From positions 27,928,744 through 27,992,743 of the forward strand of contig JALJCS010000004.1 of NCBI GenBank assembly GCA_023055355.1: 64,000 bases of DNA. Reading direction: 5' to 3'. Shown here piece after piece: positions 37,201 to 49,559 of the stretch; position 1 is the stretch's first letter, and every line of letters starts with the position of its first letter. The translations under genes and the position numbers were made by a program. The DNA is from Agelaius tricolor (taxonomy: Eukaryota; Chordata; Aves; Passeriformes; Icteridae). A model generated the notes under the pieces. It was not told where the DNA came from. It ran no database searches and saw only the letters and a program-made list of their open reading frames with translations.

Positions 37201-38567
37201 TTTTATCATGGAGTGTTTGGAAGTTTTATGAGAAATTACTTTTATTCATTTTTTTCTATCCATCATCTTTTGTCTCAGATAACTACATGTAGTTATCTAG
37301 CAAATAACTTTTCAAGTTTAAAAATAGATTTTAGATATCTTCACATATACAAAGGAAGTATTTTCATTTATCTCCAGACTGGTTAATTTTTCAGGGAAAA
37401 ATAATTTGGTTTTTGAGGTAGGTAATTTTGCATAAGCTTTCTGCAAATACATTCTCTTACATGTGTAAAACAGGAACAAAATCCATTATATATGCAAAAG
37501 GATGATTAGTTATATAACAATTAGTTGTTATGGCAAAAACAAAACCCACATTTGTTCATAAACTTCTACGCAAGTTAAAAAAATTCCTATTTATTTTGAT
37601 CATGATTTTGCGGAGCTTCTATCACTTTAATTGAATCACAGGAATCTGTTAGAACTTGCCTTGAGCACATTTGGCACAGGAGGTCCTGAAAATTAGTCAC
37701 ATTGCATTTTTGGCGCAAAAAATGGAGATTTTTTTGTGTCAGAAGCACCTAATATACTTAATTTCTGAAGGACAGGTAAGAGAAAGTTTACCAAATGTTT
37801 CAGATCCTTTGGAAGGTTCACTTTGGATTTGATTTGCAGAGATGTACAAAGCCTCAGAGCAAAGCCTTTTGCTTTTTCCAATCAATTTGCCTTCCATAGA
37901 AAGAACTATGAAATTTTATGAGCATAACCTTAAAACATGCCACTTCTCTTTGGTAATTCTAAAGACAAGCACTGATTCATGGTAAAGTCTTGACAGAACA
38001 AAAAATTCATTTAATAATTCTTCATCTAGAGAGTTCTTCACTGTTCCAAGCAGAATAGAAATGGATGTTGTTCTGGTAAAGAGATCTCTATTTTCAAGGA
38101 GCAATAATGACATTGCCAACCATGGTTTCTTACTGCTTGTTTAAAAAATGTAAGCAACTAAATTCTTTTTTTTTCCTTGATCAGACAGATAGTCCAGTGT
38201 TATTTTATTTATGCTACATCTGAAAAACACAAATAAAATGTTTTATGTGATGTAAATAAAAGATAAATGTTTTAATACTGTGAAGCCCACACAGCCACCA
38301 AGGTTAACATTCACATTTGAAACTTCTGTAATGTAGAATTCAGATTTGTGGTTTTAGTTAATGGTTTAGGAAAGCTGGAGTGTAATGAAGGGCTCTTACA
38401 GAGCCAGACACTAACAATAGATTTATTTTTCCTTTAAATGCTATCTAGTGCAGGGCAATCTTGTGCTTCCAGTGTCTGTGAAACCAATTGAAGAGAGAGA
38501 CTTCATTGTGTCATGAGATTGTACTTCGCTCTGCTTTGGGCCATTTTAGACTCACTTATAAATGTGT
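31263..38567. other. AT-rich non-coding DNA, no gene seen
   Basis: About 7 kb without a recognisable transposon or gene. The longest frames are 98 codons (33369-33665, plus), 89 codons (33994-34263, plus) and 86 codons (36725-36985, minus). None shows a domain or a convincing splice pair. The 33369-33665 frame has a GTAAG after GAAGTTG near 33435, which I do not regard as enough for an exon. T- and A-runs occur at about 34501 and 34615. Confidence 0.55.
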
Positions 38568-38632
38568 AAAAAAAAAAAAAGAAAAAGAAAAAGAAAAAGA
38601 AAAAGAAAAAGAAAAAGAAAAAGAAAAAGAAA
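38568..38632 (+). repeat. A-run followed by (GAAAAA)n microsatellite
   Basis: Thirteen A at 38568-38580 are followed by 52 bases of perfect GAAAAA units (nearly nine copies). A short TA-rich tail (about 38638-38650) adjoins it. Confidence 0.97.
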
Positions 38633-41600
38633 TGTGATATATATATAATATAAGTCATACTAGAAAGCAAAATAGAGGCGAAGCTGAAAATAGTAGGTGA
38701 ATAGGATTCTTTATGAATGTTTTTTTTCTCCTAAAAATTGGTAACATTATTTGCAGTAATTTGTTCCCTTTTAATTAGATTTGTATCATAGTTCCCTGGC
38801 CCAAAGAAATTAAAAATCCCTCTGTTTGAAAATGGTCCAGATTTTAAATTAACCTGCATCTTAAAAGTAGTATACTTACAACTAGCTTGACTTGAGTCCT
38901 GTCAAAGCTTTGGATCACTCATCATTCTTAACGATGATATTTTGCTCATAGTATATTCTCATTGCCCAAATTGGGTGAGATGAGAAACATCCATCAGTTG
39001 AAAAAAATATGATACTTGTCATGTTATCCAAAATATTACTGTTTACTACACCACTGTCTTCCTTTAATCAAAATTCACTGTGGGACCTTGGGAGTTATGC
39101 TGAAAAGTTAGTGGCATACTTTTATGATAAATATCTAAAAAGCATTTAAAGTAGAGAGACAATAATTATCATTTTAGCTACAACCACAATCAGAAAAAGA
39201 AAAGACTACTTAAAATGCCTAAAACACATTTACCTGTGAGATCAGAGCAATTTAAAATCTCTCATGTAATAATGTCTGCTTTATTGTCTACGGAACATTT
39301 TAATAAAATGTGAAATGAAATTAAATAGAATCATTTCCCATAATAGCTTCCTATCATATGGTAACAACCTGCCTGCTTACTACTGCCTAATCAGTCACTG
39401 AACCTTGCACTGCACTTTTATGGTGCTTCCCTGCTGGGTCTATTGCCCACTTAGGAATATGAAATCATGTTATGTTTTTTTATTGCTCTCAGCCAGCCTA
39501 CCTCTCTTTTCTCCAGTAGACTGTTTTGCACAGTATCACAGCAATATCACATCAGATCTCTGAAGAACAAGCTCTTATTCTCTTTTTTAGCCTCTCTTCA
39601 TTTGATCTAGGATACTTTGTACAAGTCCTTGTGCTTCTTTATAGTGTTTTTTTTATATCCTGCACAAATGCTTTGGCTACCCAAACTGTTTGAAAGAAGG
39701 CATTGAATTTGAAATTCAACTTTGGAACAGGGTAAATTCTGTGCTTCAGGGGTAATGCTCTGTATCAATCCTTCCAAGACAAGTCCATGGCCTTGGGGAT
39801 GACTTTGTCCAAGACTTCTAGATTCCTGGCTACATAGAAGAAAGAGAAAAGAACTTCCAACTAAGCTGAAAGTATACAAAACCACTTCCTAAGTTTTCAC
39901 AAGAATAGTCTTGCTTTCAGTCACTGTTCATATGCTCCCTCATTTAACACAGGGAAGCATTAATGATATTTCATTTTTTTTAAAACTACTATTTTTCATT
40001 AAATTGTAGCAGCATTGAAGAATATGCTGGGAATGTTTGATTTTATGCAATCTTACACTATTGTGATTCAACTGTTAATTTTTAAGTTAATGAAAACAGT
40101 TCAATAGCTTAACTTCTGTTCAGTGTTGTGTAGATACTGTTTATATATTAGTTCATATTTCTGTGGCTTAGTTGCACATCTGTAAAATATTTCTTTTCCT
40201 TGTTGATTATAAGTTCTGCAAGAACTAAATTGCCTTACTAGTTTTTTGTAACCAAAAGACAAGAGGATATTAAAAAAAGGTGATTTCAGGTGGGAAACTC
40301 ATAACAGTTGAAGCTTCAAAGTACTTTGAATCACTATAGCTATGGCCTCATATTTTCTTTTTTGGTGCCTTCAGGGATTTTCCTCCAAACTTGGACTTTT
40401 TCATATTTGTAACCTTGCACAATTCTCTTCTATTTGTCAGAAGACAAGTAACTGAATAAGAATAACACAGGAAATACAATTTCTCCTTGTTTTTAGATTA
40501 ACTGTAGAAGACTGCACATATAGACTATATTTCATTACCTAAAAGCTTAGCAAAAACTATCCCTCTGACATTGTGAAATCTAACTTCTCTGAGTGTAAAA
40601 TTTAAGGTATTCTAAAACTTGAGGTCTTAACTCACATTTCAGTCTATTACTATAAGCCTAGAATAGAGAACAAAGTTTTGATCAGTAGTTTTTCTATCAG
40701 AACAGTAATCCTGATCAATAAGAGAAAATGTCTCAGTAAATTTAAAAATAAAAATTGAAAATGTATTTTTTCAGGGCCACTTTCATTCTTTGATAATTAT
40801 TCCTATTATTTTGAAAATATAACTCTTGAAAATGTAGTATATTTGTGTTTAATAGCAACAAACCAAGAAAAAACAAGCCCTGTTAGTTGATGTTGCAAGA
40901 AAGAATATTATGTCTTCAACAAAATTTGACAAAGAGGTCAGGCAGAAATAATCTTTGTTAGCAAACTAATCATGTAAATTTTTTTTCTCTATTGATAGCA
41001 GAATTTAAGAATGCAAAAAATCATCTGTATATGACAACAGACCATATATAGGCATAAATTTTGGTTTAAGCAAGAGTAAATTTTATCCAGATAAATCTAC
41101 TGTACCTACTCCCATTTCAGTGAATGGTAAAACTATTTATTGTCATATTAGGAGGATATGGATATGGAGCCTCACATCTTAAATGCAATTGTAGTAGTCA
41201 GTCATTTCCTAAGGCCTTAGGAGAAATAGTGGAAGGGTTCCATTGACAGAAAGACACTGCTTGACTTGTCATAAAACAGATTTTGCAGAGTAGAAAGCAA
41301 CTTTCCATTTTCACCACAGATTAGCTGAAATACAAACATTCACAAGAAAGGCAAAAGAGGAACAAAAAGGGAATCTTCTGTCTGTTTAGCATGAAATGTA
41401 TGGGCTGGGTTAAAAATTTAGGAAAGAATTGCAGAGCACTGCTCTAGCTGAAGGTAAGAATGTTTTCATTAAATCACCTGTAATTTAGTTGCAGATGATG
41501 GAGGGTTTTTTTGCATGTTCTTGACTAATCTTTCAGTTTACAGGTAAACAATAGAATAAAATGAAGTTATCAGAAAATATTTCCATTTAGGTTAATATAA

Positions 41601-42650
41601 AAAGATATTTATGCTTTCTCTTATGTGGCCTTTTATCAATATAAAGCAGTTGTCTCAGTGTTAGAAATAAATATCTAGAAGGATCAGCCCTAACAAAGCT
41701 TGCCTTGACTCTAGAAAAAAGGAAGTTTGAAAAGCAGTAATGGAGACTTGCTTAAAGATATTTTGTTTTTTAATCTGCCTTTCAGAGATTTTATTTAAGG
41801 AGTTATCTTGAATAAGACCCTATGTACATGTGCAAGTGTGTACACACTGTACCTCTACATGTATGGGTATATACATGTATATTAACAGGTTCAGTTGAAT
41901 CATCATGTCTCTTGAAAGTGCTGACTCTGAAGAATAGAGTCCATAAATATTGACCAATTGAAGTTCCTGCCATAACCAGATTATACAAGAAATTATCAAA
42001 CACTCATAAACCCCCATGCAGCAGATGTTAAAATTATGTGAAAAAAGAATTACATGAAATAAAATAATGATTCTACTTCATTCTGCATTGACAAGCATTT
42101 TACTTCATCACTGTCTGCAGCTTCCCGAGGAGGAGAAATAAAAAGGGAAGTGCTGATCTCCTCTCCCTGAAATTCAGTGATAGGATCCAAGGGAATAGTT
42201 CAAAGACACATCAATGTAGATTTGGTACAGGCATCCAGGATTAATTAGGAAATCTTTCATAGGCATGGAAAAAACTTTTTAAATGTAGGCTCTTGCTTGA
42301 GTCTGTTGTAACTACTCAAAGTGTAAAATCTTTGAATAAAAATCCTTTTCTAGAGCAAGTCCACAAATCACCTTACAAATTGAACTGGTTACTACCTAGA
42401 GGTACGTGTGACACATTTTCAGATGCAGGGAAGAGCCTTTGGGATTGCCAAAGGTTTATTATCACATATGAAGGTACAGGAGCAGAGGTGGAAAAATGGA
42501 GGGATGAGGGTTGTTTTTGTCATGAAAAAGCATAGGAAAATAGAGAGCAAGAGAATGAAAGTGTTTGAAGGTATGTGAAAAGAGGCGGGGCAGTGTGCTT
42601 GTGGGGCCATGCCCTGTACTGCTCAGCATGGTCCTGTTTCCTCAGATGTG
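38633..42650. other. AT-rich non-coding DNA, no gene seen
   Basis: No gene or clear transposon. A 92-codon minus-strand frame (39607-39885) has no recognisable features. A TGTACATG/TACATGTAT-rich patch lies at 41820-41885. Confidence 0.55.
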
Positions 42651-42712
42651 GTCTGTCCTTTGAGTGTATATATGTGTGTCTATACATGGAGAGGGGGTGA
42701 GGGTGGGTGGTG

Positions 42713-42735
42713 TATATATATATATATATATATAT
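42713..42735 (+). repeat. (TA)n microsatellite
   Basis: Twenty-three bases of uninterrupted TA, within a wider TG/TA-rich patch (42660-42760). Several 60-94 codon frames here encode Tyr-Ile repeats and are artefacts of the repeat. Confidence 0.95.
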
Positions 42736-42759
42736 GCATGTATATATGCGAAAATATGG

Positions 42760-43270
42760 TTCCATATAGCATACAGCTTTGGACATTCTGAGTATTTCCT
42801 GGTTGAAGTGGTTCTGCCCATGAGTATGCTTGTGTCAGTACCAGCCGTGGATGTGGAACCACAGGTCATGGTGGTCCCAGCAGCTGGAGAGACTGCAGTG
42901 CATGCAGGTCATCTGGGTGCCTGCATCTATGCAGGAAATTGCTCCTAAAGAGCATGTATCTCTGCATTGCAGCCTCCAGTCATGCAAGTTGTCCCATCAC
43001 ATCCCTGTGATCCTAGCAACATCCCCACAAACTGCAGAAAGTAACCCTGTTACTCCACACAGGTATCTAATTCCTGATGTTTATGCCCCATGCTGCACAT
43101 ACTGGCATATGGACACTTCAGAGACCAGCATGCTAATGCCTGGGAAAGGGTCTGGGTGTTTTTCCCATAAAGGTGCCGGGTAGGTTTGTCCTTGCTTTCA
43201 TGCAAATTCTTGAGGTTACTCTATATAAGACCTCTTTTCTTGATAGTATTATAATTTTTTGTCAAATCAG
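42760..43270. other. Mixed-composition stretch between two microsatellite patches
   Basis: It is less AT-rich than the surroundings, with a 117-codon plus-strand frame (42830-43183). The translation has no domain I recognise and overlaps another frame of 94 codons. Neither a gene nor a known repeat can be supported. Confidence 0.35.
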
Positions 43271-43271
43271 T

Positions 43272-43323
43272 CTTTGCTCATCAGTTCTGTCCTTTGCTTA
43301 TCCTTTGCTCATCAGTTCTGTCC
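43272..43323 (+). repeat. Short tandem duplication, 31-base period
   Basis: CTTTGCTCATCAGTTCTGTC, plus one further C, occurs at 43272-43292 and again at 43303-43323 with no mismatch. Confidence 0.95.
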
Positions 43324-43398
43324 ATCAATGCCTCACAAGAATGCTGGTAACTCTCTCCCTCCCCTCCTACACATGCACTTCATATCCAAAAATACCCA

Positions 43399-43590
43399 CG
43401 TGTGTGTGTATATATATATACAGGGATGTGTATGGATATATATGGAGATATATATAAATATATATATATGGATAGGTACTTATGCACATATGTACCTATG
43501 CGTATATATGGACACACATATATGGACATACATACATGTGCATGTATGTAAACATATACATAGACATACACATTTATGTCTGAATACATG
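43399..43590 (+). repeat. Degenerate TG/TA microsatellite cluster
   Basis: It begins with pure GTGTGTGTATATATATATA (43401-43420) and decays into GGATATAT, CATATAT and CATACATG variants over about 190 bases. Open frames of 69-114 codons on both strands here are Tyr/Ile/Val/His repeats without meaning. Confidence 0.9.
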
Positions 43591-46180
43591 CATTTTCTAC
43601 TAATGAGCTTTCATCCTGATCAACCAAAGAGGGAAATAAGTTGTAAGTCTTGCTCATGTTCATGAGGTGATTATAATCACTAAGCATATGGTACATGTAG
43701 ATCAATGTAGGCATATACATACACTTAAAATGTGTAATATGTGAGTGTGCTTTTCTGGGCTACCTAATCAGCTTTGCTCCTTGTTGGACTTGCAAACATG
43801 CAGATCTGAAGGATATCAGACTACTAAATTAGGCAACACACAATAAACAAAGAAACACTTAACAAAATTGTAGATTTTAGACTTTTGCTATCATCTGATA
43901 ATGAATGTAAGTCTGTTTCAGCACAGTAGGGCTTGTGCTCTTGAAACCTCATTTGTTCACAGATTAGGACTGTGCCTGGTGAACATTATTCTGAATTTCA
44001 CATCTCTGGTTGATAATTGTACTTCCAGGCTCAAAATAATAAATTTTTTAGTCATGTACTAGTCTGAAATTCACTGAATTTTACTTTAAAGGATCCAGAA
44101 CTCTGACTCAACCAGATCTCAATCTACATGATAGCGACATTTTCAATTATTTTAGGAACTTAATGGTTTGTGTACTCAAGGCAGGGAATAGAAGCATGAG
44201 TTTTATTGAATTTCTGTTCCAGAATGTGAGCTTTTCTCTCTTTAGTCTGTATAACTCTGTGTGAACTTAATGCTGAAATCCCCTTCCTGACAGTGACTTG
44301 GCTTCCCTGATTAGCTGTTCCTTGGTTATTGCAAAGTCACTTGGACTGTTGTCTATGACTTATTGATGCAAAAAGGTATTAAGGAATGGAAAACATCAAA
44401 TCCTACAGTCTGAGAAGCAAAACAACACAGAAGTCTATGGTAAGCTAGAGAGAGAATACAGCTCAGAAGTCATTGTAGAAAGTACCCTGACTAAGGTAGC
44501 AATAAGCTTACAGTACGGAGAGTCTAGATTTAATTTCAAATGTAAAACAATTATACCTTAGAAGATGGCTACCATCATCACAAAGAAGTAAATTCTAGAA
44601 TCATAGCTTGTCTGCAGAGAAAGTTCATAGTTTGTTTACTTTATAGGATTTTCTGTCTCATGTTAAGCTTTTATTATTGTTCACTATTCAAAAAGAGAAA
44701 TTTTCACCAGAAGGTAAATAGGGACTGAGGAGAGAAGAAAGCTATAGAAAAAAGTTGTTTTTTAAATTTTTTTTTCAAATTTAAGCACACTAGTTTTTAA
44801 ATCAGTGTAAAATATCTTTACCTCGTTTTCTTGCATTTTGGGATTTTTAAAGCGCTATCCGTCTAATATTAGGATATCTCATTACCCTTTTAGCAGAGAG
44901 GAGGATTTACCATTTCTTCAACACATGGCAAATGGAAACAATAGACAGACAAGTGTTAGACTGGGGATATTCTGATAAGAAATTTGGGCCTTCTCTGAAA
45001 CTTCTTCCATGGTATTTACTTGCACTGGCTCAAATATGAAATGTTAGTAGTCAATGGAAAAAAAGAAAAACCCAACACCTTTTTTCATCACTGAGACAGA
45101 GAGGTGCTTTTTTACCTCAATTTATCAGAAAATAATGTCTTCAACTCTCCTATTATCATATCTATCTGCTGCCCAAAGGAAGGATATGCTCAATGAGAAA
45201 ACTTTGAATAGTATACATAATGTATGTTTCTAGAGCTTACTCTTTCATAAAATCTCAAAGCACTTCTCATGTTTTCCAACTTGGATCATTTAGTCATTGT
45301 CACTTTTTTTGAATTTCACTAAAATCAAAACTGTCTGAGAAATGGACAATGATGTCAAGATTATAGAGGAATCTTAAGAAAGAAGCTGGGAATGCCATGT
45401 CCTTAGTAAGTGAAATTTCATTTTGTGTTCCCCCAAGCAGTGCAATAGGAAATGTCAGAGACATTAGCAATGCCTTATTAATATCCATGGAGTACACTTC
45501 ATATTTTCTGAGTGCATTAAACATTTAACTGATGCTCTTTTTTACATGAAAAGCCACTGCAGACAAAGCAGTAAGTGTCAAATTTTCAAGAACTATATGG
45601 TGTGGGAGACAGCATAGAGCCAGAAAAGCTTTTGTGTTTGAAATTACAGTGTACATGCTGGAATCAGATAGTATTTGAGGAAATTTTACAGCATCTGTTT
45701 ATCCTGAAGAAAATCAGAAGTGGTAGCTCTTTTTTTCAGGCTGCAAGTCTTAGTATAGAGATTTTTCTGGCATACGGTATTATCCTTGCGTGTATCATAC
45801 CTCTGTGAAAAAGAAGGGAATAGAAAAACAGTAAGGAAGGAAGGGAGGAAGAGAGGCAAGGAGAAAGGAAGAAGGGAACTGAAAGGATAGGAGACAAAAA
45901 TCCAGTATTTAACCATATCACTAATTTTCCGTCTCTTAGAACATTCATATTCTAGCTATTAATTAGTTTTTCTGGTTAACACAAGATTTTAAACAAGCCT
46001 ACTTTAACAAAATTTAGTGTCTTTTGTCTTGAGAAAGAGAGGTTCACACACATTGCATGTGAAGTCTGAAGCAAGAGGTGGTCAAGAATATACATTTATA
46101 GAGAAGGCAAGTTTCTTCTGCTGCTGTATTTTCTGTCTCCCTCCTCACCATGTCTTTTGTGGGGGAGAAGGTTTATTCCA
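43591..46180. other. AT-rich non-coding DNA, no gene seen
   Basis: No gene recognised. It contains a purine-rich tract at 45831-45877, listed separately. Confidence 0.55.
45831..45877 (+). repeat. GGAA/GGGA-rich polypurine tract
   Basis: It is almost entirely purine on the plus strand (AAGGAAGGAAGGGAGGAAGA and similar). The minus-strand frames of 70-76 codons across it are Ser/Leu/Pro/Phe repeats caused by the tract. Confidence 0.9.
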
Positions 46181-46189
46181 ATTGTAATC

Positions 46190-46750
46190 ACTCCCAGCTC
46201 TAAAAAATGGCCTTACATTTGCAATGAGTGCTGATCCACTCATTATTTATGGGATAAATATCCCATTACAATTGATAATCTGTAAAGTGATTTAGCTATA
46301 TTGCTCATAGATATGCCATTTTGTCTCTCAGTATGGAGAAATAATATTGCACAAAATGCAGATTATCCACAGGAAATCGGGTAATCCGTCCAGTGTCAGT
46401 TACTTGCCCATTTCTGTGGATTAATTAATTAATTGTGGAATAATTGAATTAATTAATCTTTGGATTGAATGAAATGAGAATTTTATGCATAATTTCTTGG
46501 AATGAGTCAAGAAGTATTCCAGTGACCTGAAAAAAATATATTTTGCTGACATATACTCTATGTAGATGTGCAGATGCTGAGTGATCTGTGAGCCCTCAGA
46601 CTCTTCTTGATGTGGAATGAAAGCATCAAAAAGTCTTTGAAGAAGTATCTTTAAAAATGTGTTTTCCTAAAAAAAGCCAAAATTGTGTCAAAAATCGCAA
46701 TATGGCAGATTTGTTAATTAATAAATTAATTAAAAGAAAACATGCAGAGA
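46190..46750. promoter_or_regulatory. Candidate conserved regulatory stretch rich in homeodomain-type sites
   Basis: There are TAATTA cores in ATTAATTAATTAATTG (46422-46437), in AATTAATTAATC (46449-46460) and in TTAATTAATAAATTAATTA (46714-46732). It also has a POU-like TTATGCATAATT (46483-46494), a short palindrome ATGGGATA/TATCCCAT (46249-46266) and mixed text between them. No transposon resemblance was seen. The regulatory role is inference from motif density alone, and such motifs are common in AT-rich DNA. Confidence 0.25.
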
Positions 46751-49436
46751 AAAAAGAAAATACTACCATCACTCTGTATCCATTTCTGTGACTCTAGTTT
46801 AAAAATTTACTGTGGCTTTTTACCCTGATCTCTCTGCTTTCTACTTTATTATAAGTTCAAGAATCTCTGTACACTCAGTCATCAGACATTTCTATGCAAT
46901 GAGATATACTTGTCAGACCATATCCACAATCACTTTAGTGAAATCTCTGTCAGCTTATCTCAGTCATTGTCTTTCCACATCCAGAATTCAATGAGGAATC
47001 TGCAGCAATAGTTTATCTTTACCATAACCTATGATTTAGCATACAACATACAGCAAAATATCAAGCTCAAATTTTTATCTCAACACGTCTGTTTTTCATC
47101 ACCCTTACTTTTCATAACCTGACTCATCTAGTAAACTAGATAAAATAAGACTTTTTTTTTTTTCTCAGAAGATTGTATTAAGTGCTGACGGCTCTCTTGC
47201 CTATAACTGTTCTACAAAAGCTAATAATTTAAAAAAATTATTTAGTGTTTTTTTTCCTCAAAGTGTTTGTTTAAAAAAATGATTTATGTGTGTAATAGAC
47301 CAGAGCCTAGAATCTTGAGGCCTTAGAAAAAGCCACTTCCTAAAATCAGATTACAAATCAATTAGTAATGTTGCAGAAATATAGAGTGCTACCTTGACCT
47401 TCATGGATTTACTGTTGCTCCTATCTATTGCTCTCTGGAGTTTGCATTCATTTACAAAAATCAAAATAATATCTTTGTAACTAATATGGAGAAAGGAAAA
47501 TAAAATGAGCTTGAAGAACAACATTTTCACTTTTCAGTCTAATGAGGCATCTTTCTCTTTTTGTCTTTGTCTGGATATACATGATTAGTGGTGAGAGAGA
47601 GATGTCGATAGTTAAAATTTTGTGTAACTGTGGAGGTAGCATGTATCCACATATATGTAGGGAGTCTTACAAACTGTTACATTATAACAGAAAAATAAAA
47701 ATAATTATTTAAAAATTTGAATTGTTGGCTTATGAACTGAAATTCAAAATTACATAGCTTGCAGCACTTCTATTTAATCTTGTTTCATCAAACTTGCAGA
47801 TCATTGATTGAAGTTGTTCCTAATAGCATTATATTTCTTATTCTGTGACAGTTAGGGCTTACATCAGTGCACAGTAAATTTTTATATGAGTTAGATGGAA
47901 GAAAAAGTATACATGGTTTTCTCATTCTTTTCATGGAGAGAAAGTAAATATAAAATATGTGTATGCATATGTTTCATGGAACTTGTAAACTAATAAAACT
48001 CTGAAATTCTGAACCACACTTCAGTCATCATAGAACTTATAAAGAGATTTTTTTCCTAAAATACACCAACCAAAAAGCACAGTCAAAACCAAGGCAAATA
48101 GTTTCTGAATCAAATGCTTTGAGTGATAAGAAAGTGAAATAGAAAAAAATAAAAGGAAACAATCAAGAGTATCAAATAAGTACAACTGACATCTACAAAA
48201 CTTGAAATGAAAATATTTTTATTTGATACCTATCATTGTATTTTATACCTCTCATTGTATTAGTCAATGCATTCCTTTATTTGTGGCTAGTTTCTGTGTT
48301 GTTTTTTTTTTCCATCTCACATTCTCAGTTCAGTATTTTCTGAGTATAAAAATGAAAAAATAATTAAAAATAGCCAAACTGTACATTATTTTATGTTTGG
48401 CTATGGCAAAATACTAGGTTTTTATTACTGAAAACATAGAAATACACATGAGAGAGAGCATGCTGGTTGTCTTTGCAACCTCTAAAATTCTGTCTTGGAT
48501 TTGCATATGCAACCTCAATCTTTCATCCTAGAAAGTGGCTTTTCTTAAAGACAGTTTATAGTCTTTATTGCTGTTAATATCCATACAATCTTCCTACTGA
48601 AGTATCTGATAAAGTCAAGTCAGCTAGAATGGTACTTAAACATCTTCACAGAATATGAGATCTCAGTCAGAACCAAAAAGATGTGTGTTTTTCTTGATCT
48701 TCAGTCTGGTGCTTTTCACCCAAAAAAAAAAGCCCAGCTGAACAAAAACAAACAAAAACCCCACCTCAACAGCTTTTCTTGCCCTTCTAACTTTGGAATG
48801 ACTCATAAGGAGGAAAGAAACCAAGGTCAACTTGCTAAGGGCACACACATAATAGCTCTGGGTGTAAGAGAAGAATGGAATTGCAAGGACTGAATTTTGT
48901 TTCTCATCTTCTGCCAGACTGTTTGTTGGCCTGCTTGTATAGCGGTTGCTATGTGTATGCCACATGTGATGCTGCCCACAAAGTGAAGTGGATCTCGAGA
49001 AAGATGTTTTCTTTAAAAATGCCTCACTAAATTCACATGAAATAAGCTCTGGGGAAGAGGATAGGGAAATACAGAGGGCATAGATCAAGCAAGTGTATAG
49101 AGCCTGTAGCATCAACAGATATTAGGAGAGCATAGTAAACAGGGTAGAAAACAGACACAGAAAAGGAATTGGAATGGGCAGAGTGTGTGAAGTTTTCCGC
49201 AAGTCGAGGAAAATATCATTATTGTTAGAATTGCTAGAAGCAAGATCAGAGAGAAAAACAACGTTGCAACCATTTAATTGATAGAGGGGAGTCTTGTTTG
49301 CAGGTTTCGACTTCCAATCTGTCTCACTCGCCAGATCTGAACTTTATCCTGTATGAAATGTTTCTGTCCCCTTATTTGCTTTCTATGATGTGTGGCTTTA
49401 GAAATCTTCTAAATTTTTCAACTCTGCTTACTTATG
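46751..49436. other. AT-rich non-coding DNA, no gene seen
   Basis: A 150-codon minus-strand frame (48663-49115) is the longest outside any recognised repeat. Its translation is rich in Ser, Leu and Phe without a domain or signal I recognise, and it ends across the A-run at 48720-48731. I treat it as chance. A T-run lies at 47151-47163. Confidence 0.5.
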
Positions 49437-49559
49437 GAAAAAACAAAACAGAACAACAAAACAAAAAATCAAAACCCCAAACTCCCACAAAAAAACCAAT
49501 TACCCAAACCCAAACAAATAAACAAATAAAAAAGAAAGAAAAAAAAAAAAAAAGAAAGT
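49437..49559 (+). repeat. A-rich low-complexity tract
   Basis: About 120 bases of CAAAA, ACAAA and AAACCC variants, ending in a 15-base A-run. It could be a decayed poly(A)-like microsatellite. No retroposon body is recognisable beside it. Confidence 0.9.

Noticed and set aside
42609..43603. Cluster of 60-117 codon frames
   Set aside because: Most are Tyr/Ile/Val/His repeats encoded by TA/TG microsatellites. The 117-codon frame between them has no domain.
48663..49115. 150-codon minus-strand open frame outside any recognised repeat
   Set aside because: No domain, no initiation or splice context, and it crosses an A-run. Still worth a homology search, but not a supported gene.
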